Notes under the pieces: generated by a model | The model's database searches: none | The model's input: the letters and a program-made list of their open reading frames with translations, nothing else | Told to the model about the DNA's origin: nothing | Program-made: the position numbers and the translations under genes | Assembly (NCBI GenBank): GCA_032164245.1 | Contig: JAVMKO010000003.1 | Location: 88,287,890 to 88,351,889, forward strand | Direction of reading: 5' to 3' | DNA: 64,000 nt | Origin: Sternotherus odoratus | Lineage: Eukaryota > Chordata > Testudines > Kinosternidae | Shown here: positions 1 to 11,735 of the stretch, one piece after another | How positions within the stretch are numbered: position 1 is the first letter of the stretch | Layout: each line of letters begins with the position of its first letter

Positions 1-49
1 ACCAGAACTGCATTCTGTAGTCACGGTACAGGCACAGCATGTATTTATA

Positions 50-345
50 TTCCGGCATTATGAATATTTACTCTTATTATCTATCCCCTTTCTAATGGTT
101 CGTACGGTTCTGTTAGCGTTTTTGCGTGCCACTGCACACTGAGCATATGTTTGCAGTGAACTATCCACAATGATGCCAAGTTCTCTTTCTTGACTGGTAA
201 CAGCTAATTTAGACTCCATCACTTTTTGTGTATAGTTGGGATTATGTTTTCCAATGTGCATTACTTTCCATTTGTCAACATTGAATTTCACCTGCCATTT
301 TATGTCCAGTTACCCAGTTTGGGCAAGAAAAGTGGACTGTTTTGT
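50..345 (-). repeat. CR1 LINE fragment (reverse transcriptase C-terminal part)
   Basis: The minus strand encodes a decayed copy of the CR1 segment after the reverse transcriptase core, with MKFNVDKWKVMHIGK and LGIIVDSSLQ recognisable. The same segment occurs in the long CR1 at 39.96-40.20 kb. The match runs upstream to about 345 ('gggcaagaaaagtggac', antisense, equals the LSDWATKWQ region). It is truncated at both ends and lies in a UTRN intron. Confidence 0.9.
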
Positions 346-594
346 GTAATGGAGATTATTTCTCTATGGAACACATGCACAGTCAAACACTGTCTTAACA
401 TGAGGGTGATAATTGGAAGCGGACTATGACAACATTGAAAGGTCAAATCTTTTTTTATAAATTATTTTTTTAGAAGTTAATCTTCCTAAGATCAACTCAT
501 GATGGAACAGAGATGAGTGAGAATTAAAAGGAAACAAGAAATAACAAGAAGAGAAAAGAAAGAAAAATGGATGACAATGATTAAAAAGGGAGCA

Positions 595-613
595 ACACAC
601 ACACACACACACA
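595..613. repeat. (AC)n microsatellite
   Basis: A pure CA/AC dinucleotide run of 19 bases lies about 60 bases before a UTRN acceptor site. Confidence 0.95.
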
Positions 614-672
614 TACCTTGAACTTCTGCATTACTATAATGATGGATTTTTTGTTTCTAAAACCTCTTTCAG

Positions 673-781
673 CCTGAATCAGATTCTAGAATTAATGGAG
701 TCTCTTCCTGTGCTTCACCCCAGTATTCGGCTCACAGCTACTCACTTGATCAGGACACCAACTCACAGTTTCATCAGACAG
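673..781 (+). CDS. UTRN: Utrophin, C-terminal exon (fourth from last)
   Basis: Utrophin is the dystrophin paralogue that links actin to the dystroglycan complex at the plasma membrane. This 109-nt exon encodes 36 codons plus one base of its C-terminal tail. A pyrimidine tract and 'ctctttcag' precede base 673, and a donor 'gttagt' starts at 782. The frame from the first base is open and reads [10 protein letters not shown]..., with SYSLDQD and FHQT near the end. From knowledge of the family this matches the utrophin tail (human has ESRINGV, SYSLDPD and FHQ), not dystrophin, which is serine-rich here. The leftover G completes an Asp codon with the next exon. Earlier exons lie before this window. 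The exon is too short for ORF callers. The identification rests on recalled family sequence. Confidence 0.94.
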
Positions 782-2437
782 GTTAGTACTTTGGTCAAAT
801 ATTGTGCGGTGTTTTTTGACAAATGGTTGGTATGTGCCTGAAGTACCACTATCAGTCCCATTATAAATTTGTAGCTAACACTGCTGGGTGCAAACTCACT
901 GCAATTGATAGTAAGAATTTATTGAACTGGGCATCATCCCTTAATGCACTGAGGGAAGAATTAAATCCCATCAGAATGAAGGAAACTACAGCAGTGGTAT
1001 GCATTTCCCATTATATGGATAGGCTGCAAAGCACTCTTTCTTTAAAGACAGCAGATAGTATCATTTCCTGGTTCTAAATGCAATTCTGGGTATAGTGAAC
1101 CTCCCCTTTGTCTTATGGTGACATTCTGATGAGGAAAAAAAAAAAGACTTTTGTTAGGATTTCAATGGGACTTAAAATGTGCAGGCCCTCTGTGCACATG
1201 GGTGAATCTTACCCTAAATGGGTATTTTAAACCTTGCTGTATTGGAACCTCAGTAATTTGCATGAAAAGCTGATAAAACCTTTGCAGATAAACACTAAAA
1301 AACAAAACTAATGCATCATACTTTGTTCAATCAACATACTTTATTCATTTATTTTAACAGTGGATGTACATTTTTATTGCAATAATATTATATAGAGGTA
1401 GTACTACATAGTGATTTTTAAAAGTCATAGAGTTATACTACTACAGGACTCTGGGTCCAATTCAAGATGGCACTAAAGCACATGCTTCAATCCATCCCTA
1501 CTAGGACAGCACTTAATTCAAATTCTTACTGACTTCAGTTGAATTTAAGCACGGTCTTAAAGCCCTTAATAAGGTTAAACTCCTGATTCAAAGCCTCAGT
1601 GATTAAATCTTTGCTAAGAGGGGAGAAACCACCACTCCTTGTGTGCAAATCATTGAACTATAGATAATTTGATTCCATTGCAGTGGAAAACATTTTTTTA
1701 AAAAAAATTGATTTTTGATTTTCATACTAAAGCATTTTCTTTCTGTATTGGCATTAAAATGTAAATATGACATGGAACTTTTGTTGTGCTGTTTTCATGA
1801 ATTGATAGATTTATATATGATGCTGTGTAATAGCACTGCCAAAAGTAAAGCAAACAGATTTCCCCGATCATTTCATTGGCTAAATTTAACAAGCACTTTA
1901 AGAAACAAACAAACAAGCAAATGGCCTGAGAAACATTTGCACTGATGGGAGATTGCTGATGCATATTAAACAAAGACTATCTGGAAGATAAATGTATTTT
2001 GAAAAATCTCAGATTTATTTTCTTTGAAAATTACATGACAATTTGTTCGAAAATAGAGCAGAATATCAAATGTGCAGTTGTCAAATATGCTTAACAAGAT
2101 GAGAGAATAATTTATTTGTTTTAACAGGAAGTTCTTACATTCTGCTTCATGTGGGCAATTTCCTTTGCTTAAATCTCAGGCACAGTGGTTAATCCTTAAT
2201 AATAGAAAAATGAGATCAGATGTAAATTGATAATTTAACTTCCACTCTCCCTCCCTCCCAAGACTGGCAATTATCAGTGAGCAATTCCTGCACATTATAT
2301 TACAAATGCTTCAAGTAGGGGGTTTCAGTTTAAAAATAAAAGAGCATTTAGCCAGTAGGTTAGATAAGAATGACTTTCAAAATCTGTTGTCTCTTTTTTT
2401 CTTATTAAATTCATTGCTCATCTTGTTATATCTGCAG
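782..2437 (+). other. UTRN intron (1656 bp)
   Basis: It starts GT (gttagt) and ends 'atctgcag'. No ORF here is believable. Around 1490-1600 there is a decayed old amniote repeat (the 'cagcacttaattcaaattcttactgacttcag' type, too diverged to classify). A poly-A/T-rich stretch lies at 1690-1710. Confidence 0.85.
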
Positions 2438-2524
2438 ATGACTTGTTAGGCCCACCTCATGATACCAGCACAGATCTAACAGATGTCATGGAACAAATCA
2501 ACAGCACATTCCCTACTTGCTGCT
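2438..2524 (+). CDS. UTRN: Utrophin, C-terminal exon (third from last)
   Basis: This 87-nt exon has acceptor 'atctgcag' ending at 2437 and donor 'gtaagt' from 2525. With the G carried from the preceding exon it reads [20 protein letters not shown] and then INSTFPTCC, leaving one T for the next exon. DLL-PP-DTST followed by VMEQ is the most conserved block of the dystrophin/utrophin tail. The details ([15 protein letters not shown]) are those of utrophin; dystrophin has PPQDTSTG and FPSSRG. Phase agrees on both sides, which supports a functional exon. Confidence 0.96.
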
Positions 2525-4943
2525 GTAAGTGTTAAGTATAGTGAAATCTGTCTCCCCTTCCACTCCTACCCCAGCCCTCTGCTTCTTTCTCCTTCTGATT
2601 GTCTGGAAACTTAACACAGAGCAGTATAGATGTGGGACTGAAGCTTGCTTGCAAATAAGTCATACACAGAATAGTGACCGAAAAAATGTAGCTTAACTCT
2701 GATAAGAGTGTTTGCCAAGATGTGTTGGCTGTGTAATCCTGTTCTTTGAAACTGTTTAACGTACATAGCGAGTGATAAATGAAGCCAAATGAAATCATAG
2801 TCATCCTGTGTTTAAAATAAGAAAAAATATTCACTCGAATGTGGCCTACTTTAACAAAAGCAGATTGCTTCAAACAGAATCTTCATTTGTGTCTAGAAGA
2901 AGAAATGTAGATGCAGGGCCAGATTCTCTGCTGATGTAAATAGAGTTATGCTCACTTATACCAGCAGTAAATATAGACCCTGGAACACTGGGTGGCAGTG
3001 ATCTCTCTTGAATTTAGTGAGATTTGGGGAAAAATAGGAGCTGCAGGATTGGGACCTTCACCCACAACTGACCTCCCAGATCAGGAATCTATGCAATTTT
3101 CTAGGCAGTGACTTCTAGTACGGGGAACACCACCCTTAGATTGTATTTGCCCAGAAGAAATGAACATGTTGATAACACAGCACCTCCCTGCTTCAATTCA
3201 CAGGCAATTAAAATATAACCAGCATCAATTAAAATATCTTCAAATAAATCAAATATAACCATATAAAATATTGAGAAAGAGAGAGATCAGGCAGTGCCTC
3301 CTCCCCTAAGGGCTGAGCACGCACTGCCTCCCGAGCTTGACCAGATTGACCCACTTAAATTCACCCTCTGTGCATGGCTTTCCAGCATCGGGGGATGAGG
3401 CTCAGTTGCCTTCCTTGAAATGCTTTCCTCCATACCCCATGGAAAGGACACTCTGTTGACATGCAGGAAAGGCAAAGAGACTGGGTGTCATGGGGAGAAG
3501 TAGGAAGGCTGGGTGTGGGGGAGGAGAGAGAATCATGGTCTCTCGTACAGTGCCATGAAGGCTCCCTCAAAAAGATTATATTTCTGGAGACACCTCAGAC
3601 ATCAGAGAACGCTTTACAGCAGTTAATACATGTATCTGCTGACCTTCATGTTGAGTGACAATGCATTCTCTGTTCACACAAGATAGAATCACATTAGTTC
3701 TGCCAGCATTTTGTTTATGCTATTGTTCCTAGCAGTGAGATGTTGCAGGGAGCTTGTGTTTATAATATGTAACAAATTTGTTTTCAGTATTAGCTAAGCA
3801 AGAGCAAAAACATCCATAAATACTTGAAAGCTTTGGTGTTCAATAGCAGTTTTGTAAAGCTTTGTTTTAAATGTCCACAGTGTAATGAGGAGGGCCACTG
3901 GGGGGAAAAAAAAGTTGAGGGTTTTTTAATCTCTTGTCCCTGCCAAAGAAGTCAGCTGTTCACTCACTGTTGTATTCTGTTTCCCAAACTCTACTGAATC
4001 CTATTAAAACACCCTCTATCTCTCCTACACGCTTTGCGTGCCTTTGAAGAATGGCATCAGACAAAATGCATTTTACATATTTTGAGAAAGCAAATTAGTA
4101 TCTTGCAAAACATAGCTTGTTTCAACTGTCCCCTGAGGTCCTGATGTGGTGCAAGATAATTGGCCACTATAGTGCATGTTAAGGGCCTCATTTTGAGAGG
4201 TGCTATGCTCCAGGAACTCTCACTGAAGTCACTAGGTAGTACTGGTGCTCTGCATTGCTCAATTTTGGTCATAAGACTGTTTTTGTCACTGCCGTGAATG
4301 GAAAATGTAAAGAGAAAGTATCCCTTCCTCCCATGTTTTTTTATTTTGCTTTTGTGAAGGCCTGTAATGCAGTGGTGAAAGCAATATGGGGTTAGATCTT
4401 GGACGTGCTCAGGCCCACACTGAAAGGAAAGTTCTTTAGCTCCCTTCCATTCCTGTTCAAGAGACAGCCATAATCCCAGTCCGTGCTTTCCCTGAACACA
4501 AGTGGAAGAATCTACTGCCCACAGCAACTCTAAACTCCATGTCCTTTCTACATTGGAGTGGAGCTGAGCTTGTAATAGTGGTTCTGCATCCTATCAAAGG
4601 GTGCCTCAGCTTTCACTCTGATACTAGTTTCCTTAGCACCACCAGAGCATTCAGAGTTAGCCGCAGTTCTTCCAGCTGATATGATCCCTTCCTGTTGCCC
4701 CTCTCCCCATCACCCTCCCCAACGCAGGATGCTGTTAGCCACAGTTTAACTCCTGGGGTTTACTAGTGGTAATGTCAGCCACTTTTGCCCATGTTTCACC
4801 AGTAACCACTACAAAGATCTTATTTGCTAACTAGTGCTCTTTGCTCAAAATAGAATTTCATTTGAGAAATTCCTTCCCTGCAGCCCGATCAGCTGTGCTT
4901 TTTAAAGTTTCCCTTTCATGAAGCTGGAGTAGCACCACTTTTT

Positions 4944-5205
4944 CTCCTACTGATAATGGCCCATCTGCATTTAACAGCCCGCTTAGAATTGGTATGCTAA
5001 TGTACAATTTTTTTATTTTTTTCTTTCTTTCTGTGTGTATAAATGCATCTTACCTCTTTTCCATTCTGTGCATCCAATGAAGTGAGCTATAGCCCACGAA
5101 AGCTTATGCTGAAATAAACTAGTTAATCTCTAAGGTGCTACAAGTATTCCTCACTTTCTTTATGGATACAGACTAACACAGGCTGCTATTCTTGAACCAC
5201 TTAGA
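4944..5205 (+). mobile_element. Short retroposon with hammerhead-like core, copy A
   Basis: This sequence is collinear with the copy at 9098-9345: 'gataatggccca' block, 'cttagaattg' block, 'tgtataaat', then the fold at 5071-5113 and 'ctctaaggtgctacaag', ending 'acagactaacacaggctgct'. The fold region reads CCAATGA, then a hairpin of gtgagc/gcccac with one mismatch, then GAAAGC-ttat-GC. I infer a Penelope-like retroelement tail. Its left end is unclear. Confidence 0.7.
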
Positions 5206-5948
5206 TTAAACTTTACACCTGCTGCTTTATTTATCAACCTTATTTTAGGTCTATCTCACTCATTTAAAATTACATCAGGCTAAGGTTTGGTTTTTGAGCA
5301 GTAGGTCCAAAGGCTAATTCTTTTGCTCAACAGTGGTGGAAAATGGTTATGTTGTGGTTCTTACTGAGTAATCAAAAAGTTTGGAGCAGATTCAAATAAG
5401 TAGGGGGAGAGGGAGGTTTAAGACCATTCCAACTGTAAAGTAGTGTGTTAAAAATTGAAGCAGGGTAAAATATTCATCTTCATTAAAGAGTTTGGTTTCC
5501 TCTGCTAGTTGGGGAGGGAAGGGATCAGATCAAGAGGGCAGGTAATGTAATATGAAACGCATCTAATGTGTATTATTCAGTGCATGTTCCAGAATAACTT
5601 ATGCTATAAATGTTGGATGATGAGTTCTACTTATAATAAAAGTGTATGTGTGCTGTGTGCACATTTGAAGAGTTGTGTTCTCTTACAGCCACTAATGACG
5701 GCAATGGGTGAAGTGTAATGGCTTATTTGCTGTTCTGGTGGGATTCAGCTGTGAAACTGTATATGAATCATAACCGTTCAATTGATTATGAGCTGATGCC
5801 CTCCTTTTCTCCCCTGCTAATCCTGGTGAAGGAGGATCCAAGGGAGAGAGGGAACGCTTGCCCTGCTCCCTTGCATCCAAATGAGCAAAGTGGTGGTTCT
5901 TCCAGAACCCCTCTTTTTCCTCCTACACCTTATTTAGCCTTAATTGTT

Positions 5949-6395
5949 CATAGAATCATAGAATATCAGCCCAAAATGCCATTAACCTTCTTGGCAACAA
6001 GGGCACACTGTTGACTCATATCCAGCTTCTCGTCCACTGGACCCCTACGTCGTTTTCTGCAGAACTGCTGCCTAGCCATTCGGTCCCTAGTCTGTAGCCG
6101 TCCTAAGAGCAGGAACCTGCACTTGTCCTTGTTGAACCGCATCGGATTTCTTTTGGTCCAATCCTCTAATTTGTCTAGCCCCTCTGTATCCTATCCCTAC
6201 TCTCCCGCGTATTTACCACTCCTCCCAGTTTAGTGTCATCTGCAAACTTGCCGAGGGTGCAGTCCACGCCATCCTCCAGATCACTGATAAAGATATTGAA
6301 CAAAACTAGACTCAAGGACCGACCCTTGGGGCACTCCGCTCAATACCGGCTGCCAACTAGACATGAAGCCATTGTTCTCTTCAACTGCCCAGAAA
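5949..6395 (-). repeat. CR1 LINE fragment, different subfamily (reverse transcriptase)
   Basis: Read on the minus strand it encodes the CR1 reverse transcriptase region around GVPQGS...LFNIF...DLEDGVDCTL and FADDTKLG, with several frame breaks, then the segment up to EKDLGVLVDE. It ends in the CR1-type tail 'tcatagaatcatagaatatc' (antisense reading). It is 5' truncated and internally shortened. The body is diverged from the CR1 at 37-41 kb, so it belongs to another subfamily. Confidence 0.85.
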
Positions 6396-6595
6396 TTAAT
6401 ATAATTAGTTATTTATAGTGCTTTGAACTTTTCAGTCAAAACACATAAATGCTAATTATTTTGTACTCAATATTGTTATGGCAATAGCTAAGAATCCCAA
6501 ACATGGATTAAGGCCTCCATTGTGGTAGACATTGTGCAGACAATTAGCACAGAAACAGTACCTGCTTCAGGGATCTTACTTTCTAGGATTAAGAT

Positions 6596-8151
6596 TAGGG
6601 ATATTAAGTGATTTAAAAAAAATTAATCAAGCTATTAAACAATAAGAATACCATTTTAAAAATATTTTTGGATGTTTCCTACATTTTCAAATGTATTGAT
6701 TTCAGTTGCAGCACAGAATACAAAGTGTACAGCACTCATTTATATTTATTTTTATTACAAATATTTGCACTGTAAAAAACAAAAAAGTATTTTTATATTC
6801 AGCTAATACAAGTATTGTAGTGAAATCTCTTTATCATGAACATTGAATAATGAAAAAACTGCATTCAAAAATAAAAGTATAAAACTTTAGAGCCTACAAG
6901 TGCACTCAGTCCTACTTCTTGTTCAGCCAATCACCCAAACAAGCTTGTTTACATTTGCAGGAGATAATATTGCCCACTTCTTGTTTACAGTATCACTGAA
7001 AATGAAAACAGGCATTATGGTAGCTGGTGTTAGAAGATATTTACATACCAGATGCAGCAAAAATTCATATGTCCCTTCATCTTCGACCACCATTCGACCA
7101 AGCTGATGATGGGTTTTGCTTTATAATGATCCAAAGCAGTGCAGACCTACTTATGTTAATTTTCATCATCTGAGTCAAATGCAACAAACAGAAAGTTGAT
7201 TTTCTTTTTTGGTGGTTCGGGTTCTGTAGTTTCCACATCGCAGTGTTGCTCTGTTAGGACTTCTGAAAGCATGCTCCATGCCTCATACCCCTCAGATTTT
7301 GTAAGGCACTTCAGATTTTTAAATCTTGTGTCGAGTGCTGTAGCTATCTTTATAAATCTCACAATAGTACCATCTTTGCGTTTCGTCAAATCTGCAGGAA
7401 AAATGTTCTTAAAGTGAATGTATGTTGAGTCATCATCTGCGACTGCTATAACATGAAAGTATATGGCAGAATGTGGGTAAAACAGAGCAGGAGACATACA
7501 GTTCTCCCCAAAGGAGTTCAGTCACAAATTTAATTAATGCTTTATTCTTTAACAAGCATCATCACCATGCAATGGTGGCCAAAGCATGATGGGACATATG
7601 AATGTTAGCATCTTTGGCCTATAAATACCTTGCAATGCCGGCTGCAGAAGTGCCTTGCGAATGAATGCCTGTTCTCACTTTCAGGTGACATTGTAAATAA
7701 GAAGCAGGCAGCATTCTCTCTTGTAAATGTAAACGAATTTGTGAACAAGAAGTAGGATTGAGTGGACTTGTAGGCTCTGAAGTTTTACATTGTTTTGGTT
7801 TTGAGTGCAGTTATATAACCAAAAAAAATCTAATTTGTAAGTTTCACTTTCATGATGGAGCTTGCACTACAGTACTTGCATGAGTTGAATTGAAAAATAC
7901 TATTTTTTATCATTTTTACAGTGCAAATATTTGTAATAAAAAATATAAAGTGTGCACTGTATACTTTGTATTCTGTGTTGTAATTGAAATCAATATACTT
8001 GAAGATGTAGAAAAGCATCACAAATATTTAATAAAGTTCAGTTGGTATTCTGTTTAACAGTGCTATTAAAACTGTGATTAATTATGATTAATTTTTTTAA
8101 TCACAGGGTTTTTTTTAATCACAGTTAACTCACAATTAATCGACAGCCCTA
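6596..8151 (-). mobile_element. hAT DNA transposon with long inverted ends
   Basis: The right end reads 'attaatcgacagcccta' and the left end is a degraded version starting 'tagggatatt'. The outer ~400 bp on each side are inverted copies of each other (shared 'aatacaaagtgtac', 'tttgcactgtaaaa', 'cctacttcttgttc'). The flanks carry an 8-bp target duplication, attaagat at 6588-6595 and aataagat at 8152-8159, with one mismatch; this length is diagnostic of hAT. Between the arms lies a transposase remnant. A second copy is at 36.6-41.3 kb. Confidence 0.88.
7156..7497 (-). pseudogene. hAT transposase remnant (C-terminal part)
   Basis: This is a minus-strand frame of 113 codons. The segment IKIATALDTRFKNLKCL is the typical hAT block (A-x-LDPRFK-x-L). 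It is followed by a short acidic C-terminus (EPEPPKKK, then DSDDEN). A full hAT transposase has roughly 600 residues, so the BED finger, catalytic core and most of the dimerisation region are absent. The homologous block with the same EPEPPKK tail occurs at 36875-37130. It is a dead copy and any activity would need an autonomous relative. Confidence 0.85.
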
Positions 8152-8940
8152 AATAAGATATTTAGTAGTAGTACAGGTATTGTTGTTATTCCTTAACTCA
8201 ACTTGTTGTGGCTGAGTATTTCAGCATGAGTGACAGGTGAGATGAGGCACTCTTGTAGACTGAGATAAGAACAAAATGCCTTCTATCATTTTGTAAGAGT
8301 ATGTTAGAGTACAGGCAGTTTTTAATATGTAATTTCCTTGAGTTAAAGACTCAGTGAGGAGCCTGGGAGCAAACTCACGATAGCTGCAGTTTCAAAAAAA
8401 TAAAACCTAATGGAAGTACAGTCCCTCAGGGAAGGCCTTCTGTAGTGAAATCTTACAATCCAAAATATAGTCTGTTGGGAAGGCTTTGTATGTTGTAATG
8501 ACATTAACTGGTCCATGGGACAATGATAAGGGTCCATTATCCTCCAGAGATAAGATGCTTTTGACCTTTTTCTTTAGTCAGGAAAACATTTATGTTTTTT
8601 CCACCAGAATAGCTGTAAAGAGGGAAAATTAACTATGAAAAATAAGAATTCTTAGAGCGTTGCTCATGTTGATTCCATTCTAGGTGTGTGCACGCTCACA
8701 TGCACACTTGTCTGAGATTTTTGCCTTAGCTGTATCTGTAGGGTCGACTGGCATGTTCTGGAGTGCTGCATTCATGCGTCGGTATATCAGGCACCTCCAG
8801 CCTTGCACCCTTTTAGCTCCTTCTTACCACTTGTGGTGGTTGGTCAGAGTGCCTCTTTCCCTTGCCTTGCAAGTGGTCAGTGGTTTCCTTCTTCACTTTG
8901 TGTATTAGAGCTGTAAATAGTTTTGTTTACTGTAATTAGT

Positions 8941-9350
8941 TAGAGAAGTACCAGTTAGCACTATCAACCAAGGGCTAAACAGGGATTGTGAATGGCTTTG
9001 CCATTACATGAATTGATTGCATTTCCCTAGTTAAGTTCCCTTCAAAAGTTCTTATCACCTGTCAGACGGAGATCCATAACAAAAGGTTTTTTTCTTTTCC
9101 TCCTGATGATAATGGCCCACTCAATTTAAACAGCCTCTTAGAATTGATATGGTATTGTACAACTTTTTTTGCTTTTTGTGTATATAAATACATCTTTCTT
9201 CTGTTCCATTCTATGCATTCGATGAAGGGGGCTATAGCCCACGAAAGCTTATGCTAAAATAAAGTGGTGAGTCTCTAAGGTGCCACAAGTCTTCCTCATC
9301 TTATTTACGGATACAGACTAACACGGCTGCTAATCTTAAACCAGTTAAGC
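8941..9350 (+). mobile_element. Short retroposon with hammerhead-like core, copy B, with 12-bp target duplication
   Basis: Perfect 12-bp duplications 'actgtaattagt' lie at 8929-8940 and 9351-9362, defining a 410-bp insertion inside the DIRS-like relic. The body from about 9098 matches copy A. The fold lies at 9212-9255: CGATGA, a stem-loop of gggggc/gcccac with one mismatch, then GAAAGC-ttat-GC. The end is 'acagactaacacggctgct'. No RNA polymerase III boxes are evident, so I do not call it a SINE. The target duplication shows that it was retroposed. Confidence 0.82.
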
Positions 9351-10305
9351 ACTGTAATTAGTAAGTTAGGGTCCCGGTGGGGACTTTGTCCCAGGCATGG
9401 CATGCCTTGGTCTTCGGGTTTTAAGCCCTGCGCTGACTGTAACAGGCCTGTGTCTGTTAGTGACCCCCCAATGTAAAGGAAAAGTGTCATATCTATATGA
9501 ACTTATGTCCCAAGACACAGAGCGCCATATCCATTTGAGAGCCCTCCTCATGGAGGCTGCTCTCCGCCAGGCCTTATTCCCAGTATGTTCACCTTGGTTC
9601 ATAGTGCCCCTTCAGCACCAGGCTCTACCTGGCATTGTTCCCCTTAGCCAGTGCCCAAGAAAAAGTTGAAAAAGCATGACCTGGCACCGAGCAAAAAGGA
9701 CCAAGGGGGATCGGGTAAAGGATCTTGTTTGCGTCATCACCTCAGTGGTAGTCATGAGGCGCAATTTCTGGCTTCAGACTGCAGGCCTGACTCAGGAGAT
9801 GCAGGCCTCGATCCGGGATCTCTTGTTAAATGGGATTGGACTCTTTCCAGAGCAGATGAATGCAAAGCTACATGGACTAAAGGACACTCGAGCCACCCTC
9901 CACTCGCTGGATCTGCATATTCCTCCATTGGCAAGGAAGCAGTTCTGGCTGTCCCTGCCACCAAGACCTTAGCAGCCTTGACAGGGGTCTGCAAGGAGAA
10001 GGGATGGGGACACAAGTTTTAGTCATTGCTGCCCTTCCTCCTCCCTTTCATCCCTGCAACGTGGCCTGGCGAAACATCACGGGGGCAAGAAACATTCTTC
10101 TTGAAGGTGTGCTCGAGAGTGACACATGAGTCCTGGATCCACCTCAATCTTTCCTCAACCATCTTCGTCCCTACCGTTCGGCCTGGTTGTGGCTCACCTC
10201 AGACTGTTGGGTACTAGAAATTGTATCTCCTGGATCCCTGCAATTCGTGCCCCCCTCCCCCCCCCCCCCCACACTCCTTCCCTGCCCCTTCAGGGACCCT
10301 TCACG

Positions 10306-10425
10306 AGCAACTCCTCATTCAGGAGGTCGACAACCTCTTCCAGCTTGGGGCAATGGAGGAGGTCCCTTGGGAAATGTGGAAAGGATTCTACTCCCTCTAT
10401 TTCCTAAGACCCATTCTGAACCTGT
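10306..10425 (+). pseudogene. DIRS-like reverse transcriptase fragment
   Basis: The frame contains LIQEVDNLFQLGAMEEVP, then GFYSLYFL and RPILNL before a stop. This is the N-terminal part of a DIRS/Ty3-type reverse transcriptase (pattern: LGA-E-VP, GFYS-YFL, RPILDLR-LN). Homology continues after the stop (LN-HLKALKF) to about 10515. The 'KK-G' segment between YFL and RPIL is deleted. The catalytic YxDD region is absent. Confidence 0.72.
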
Positions 10426-11544
10426 GAAGACTCAACAACCATCTCAAGGCGTTGAAGTTTCACATGGTTTTCCTGGCCTCCCATCATCTCCTCCATGGAT
10501 CCAGGAGACTGGTATGCCATTACCGACCCCGTGGCCCTTCTGTCAAAGTTGCTGGCAAGAAGGAACTGAGAGAGCATAGGGCTGGCAGGACCTAATATAC
10601 TGACATGAGTGTGGCACTCCAGAGGGCACCCTAGCCAACCCTACAGATACCTCCAAGGCAAAAATCTCCAATGACTGTGCACGTGGGCACACGCACACCT
10701 CAAAATGAATTGACATGAGCAACATCTCGAAGAACAACAAATACGAACAATAGGTAACCTTTTTTCCCCTCTGGGAAAGGGAGGCTCCCTGCTGCTGAAC
10801 ACAGATTAAAAATATCCAGGTTTTTTGTTTTTTAGAAGGCAGGAAGATGTTCTGTTTTGTGTATTCTACCACCATTTTTTTCTTTTGTCTCCTGGATCAG
10901 GTTTCATATAATTAGAGCTCAAGTTAGAGGGCTTTTTATGGCAAATAGAATGTCAGGTAACATACTTCTTTACTAACCATTTCATAAAGGTATATAGACC
11001 GTGACCACTCCTGGAGGATTTATTGCAACAAACAAGAATTAAATTCCTCCAGACTAAAGCAGATTCCCCAAGTTGCTATAATTAATGGTAACCTTGTAAT
11101 AATGTGTCACTAGCACAGCTGGAAGTCCTTGTGCTTTACAAAGTTGAATCCACATTGCTTATGTGGACTGAATGTACGTGATGCTTCAGCAGTCCCATCT
11201 TTTCAGTAATGTGGGGTATTAAATATTTTCTGCATTAACTGCCAGCAAGTCTGCTTCAATGAGGTACTGCACAGCTCCTATAAGTTGCTCAGTGCCACCA
11301 CTCCCCTGTAATTTCACTCAGAATTTGGGGTACTTAGGCCTAAAACCACAGGATTTAGGGGCCTAAGTCTCGCTTTAGGTGCCTAGATGCAAAGTGTAGA
11401 CACCCTGACATGCTTAAAAACTCCTGCTAAGCTAGTGTCTAACACTAGATATTCCTAAAACTCCATGATGCCTAAATTAACACTGACACTGCTGCCTCAC
11501 CCATCGGTATAGATACAGTTATGCCCTCTCTAGTATAGACACAT

Positions 11545-11735
11545 CATTTATTTTCACAAAACCTCTGTGAGATAGGAAAGTGCTAGTATCCCAATTTTAA
11601 AAACAGGCAGCTGAGGCACAGAGAGCCTAGTCACTGTCACAAGATTCCCGGGAAGTCGGTGGCAGATCAGGGACTTGAATTCAGGTCTCCCCAGTCCTAG
11701 GCTAGGGCCATAACCACTGGACTGTCCTCACTCTT
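11545..11735 (-). repeat. MIR SINE
   Basis: Antisense copy of the tRNA-derived MIR: 'agctgaggcacagagag', 'gtcactgtcacaag', 'ggtggcagatcagggacttgaa' and 'ccataaccactggac' occur in the expected order. An ancient amniote SINE, within a UTRN intron. Confidence 0.82.

Larger units (their letters stand above)
8656..10770 (+). mobile_element. DIRS-like retroelement relic 1
   Basis: The first ~170 bp ('ttgctcatgttgattcc...' to 'agctccttcttaccac') recur inverted at about 10560-10745 ('ttgccttggaggtatctgtagg' when reversed). The element therefore has inverted terminal repeats rather than direct LTRs, as in DIRS retroelements. Inside there is a gag-like stretch (about 9480-10020, frames broken) and a reverse transcriptase N-terminal piece (10306-10425). 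It carries an inserted retroposon at 8941-9350. Assignment to DIRS rests on repeat orientation plus reverse transcriptase type; no tyrosine recombinase was seen. Confidence 0.7.

Noticed and set aside
673..2524. Dystrophin (DMD) instead of utrophin
   Set aside because: [15 protein letters not shown] and the GRPQ-A ending with matching 3' UTR blocks are utrophin features; dystrophin differs at these places.
4057..4527. 156-codon minus-strand ORF in a UTRN intron
   Set aside because: No recognisable domain and no splice or promoter context; random open frame.
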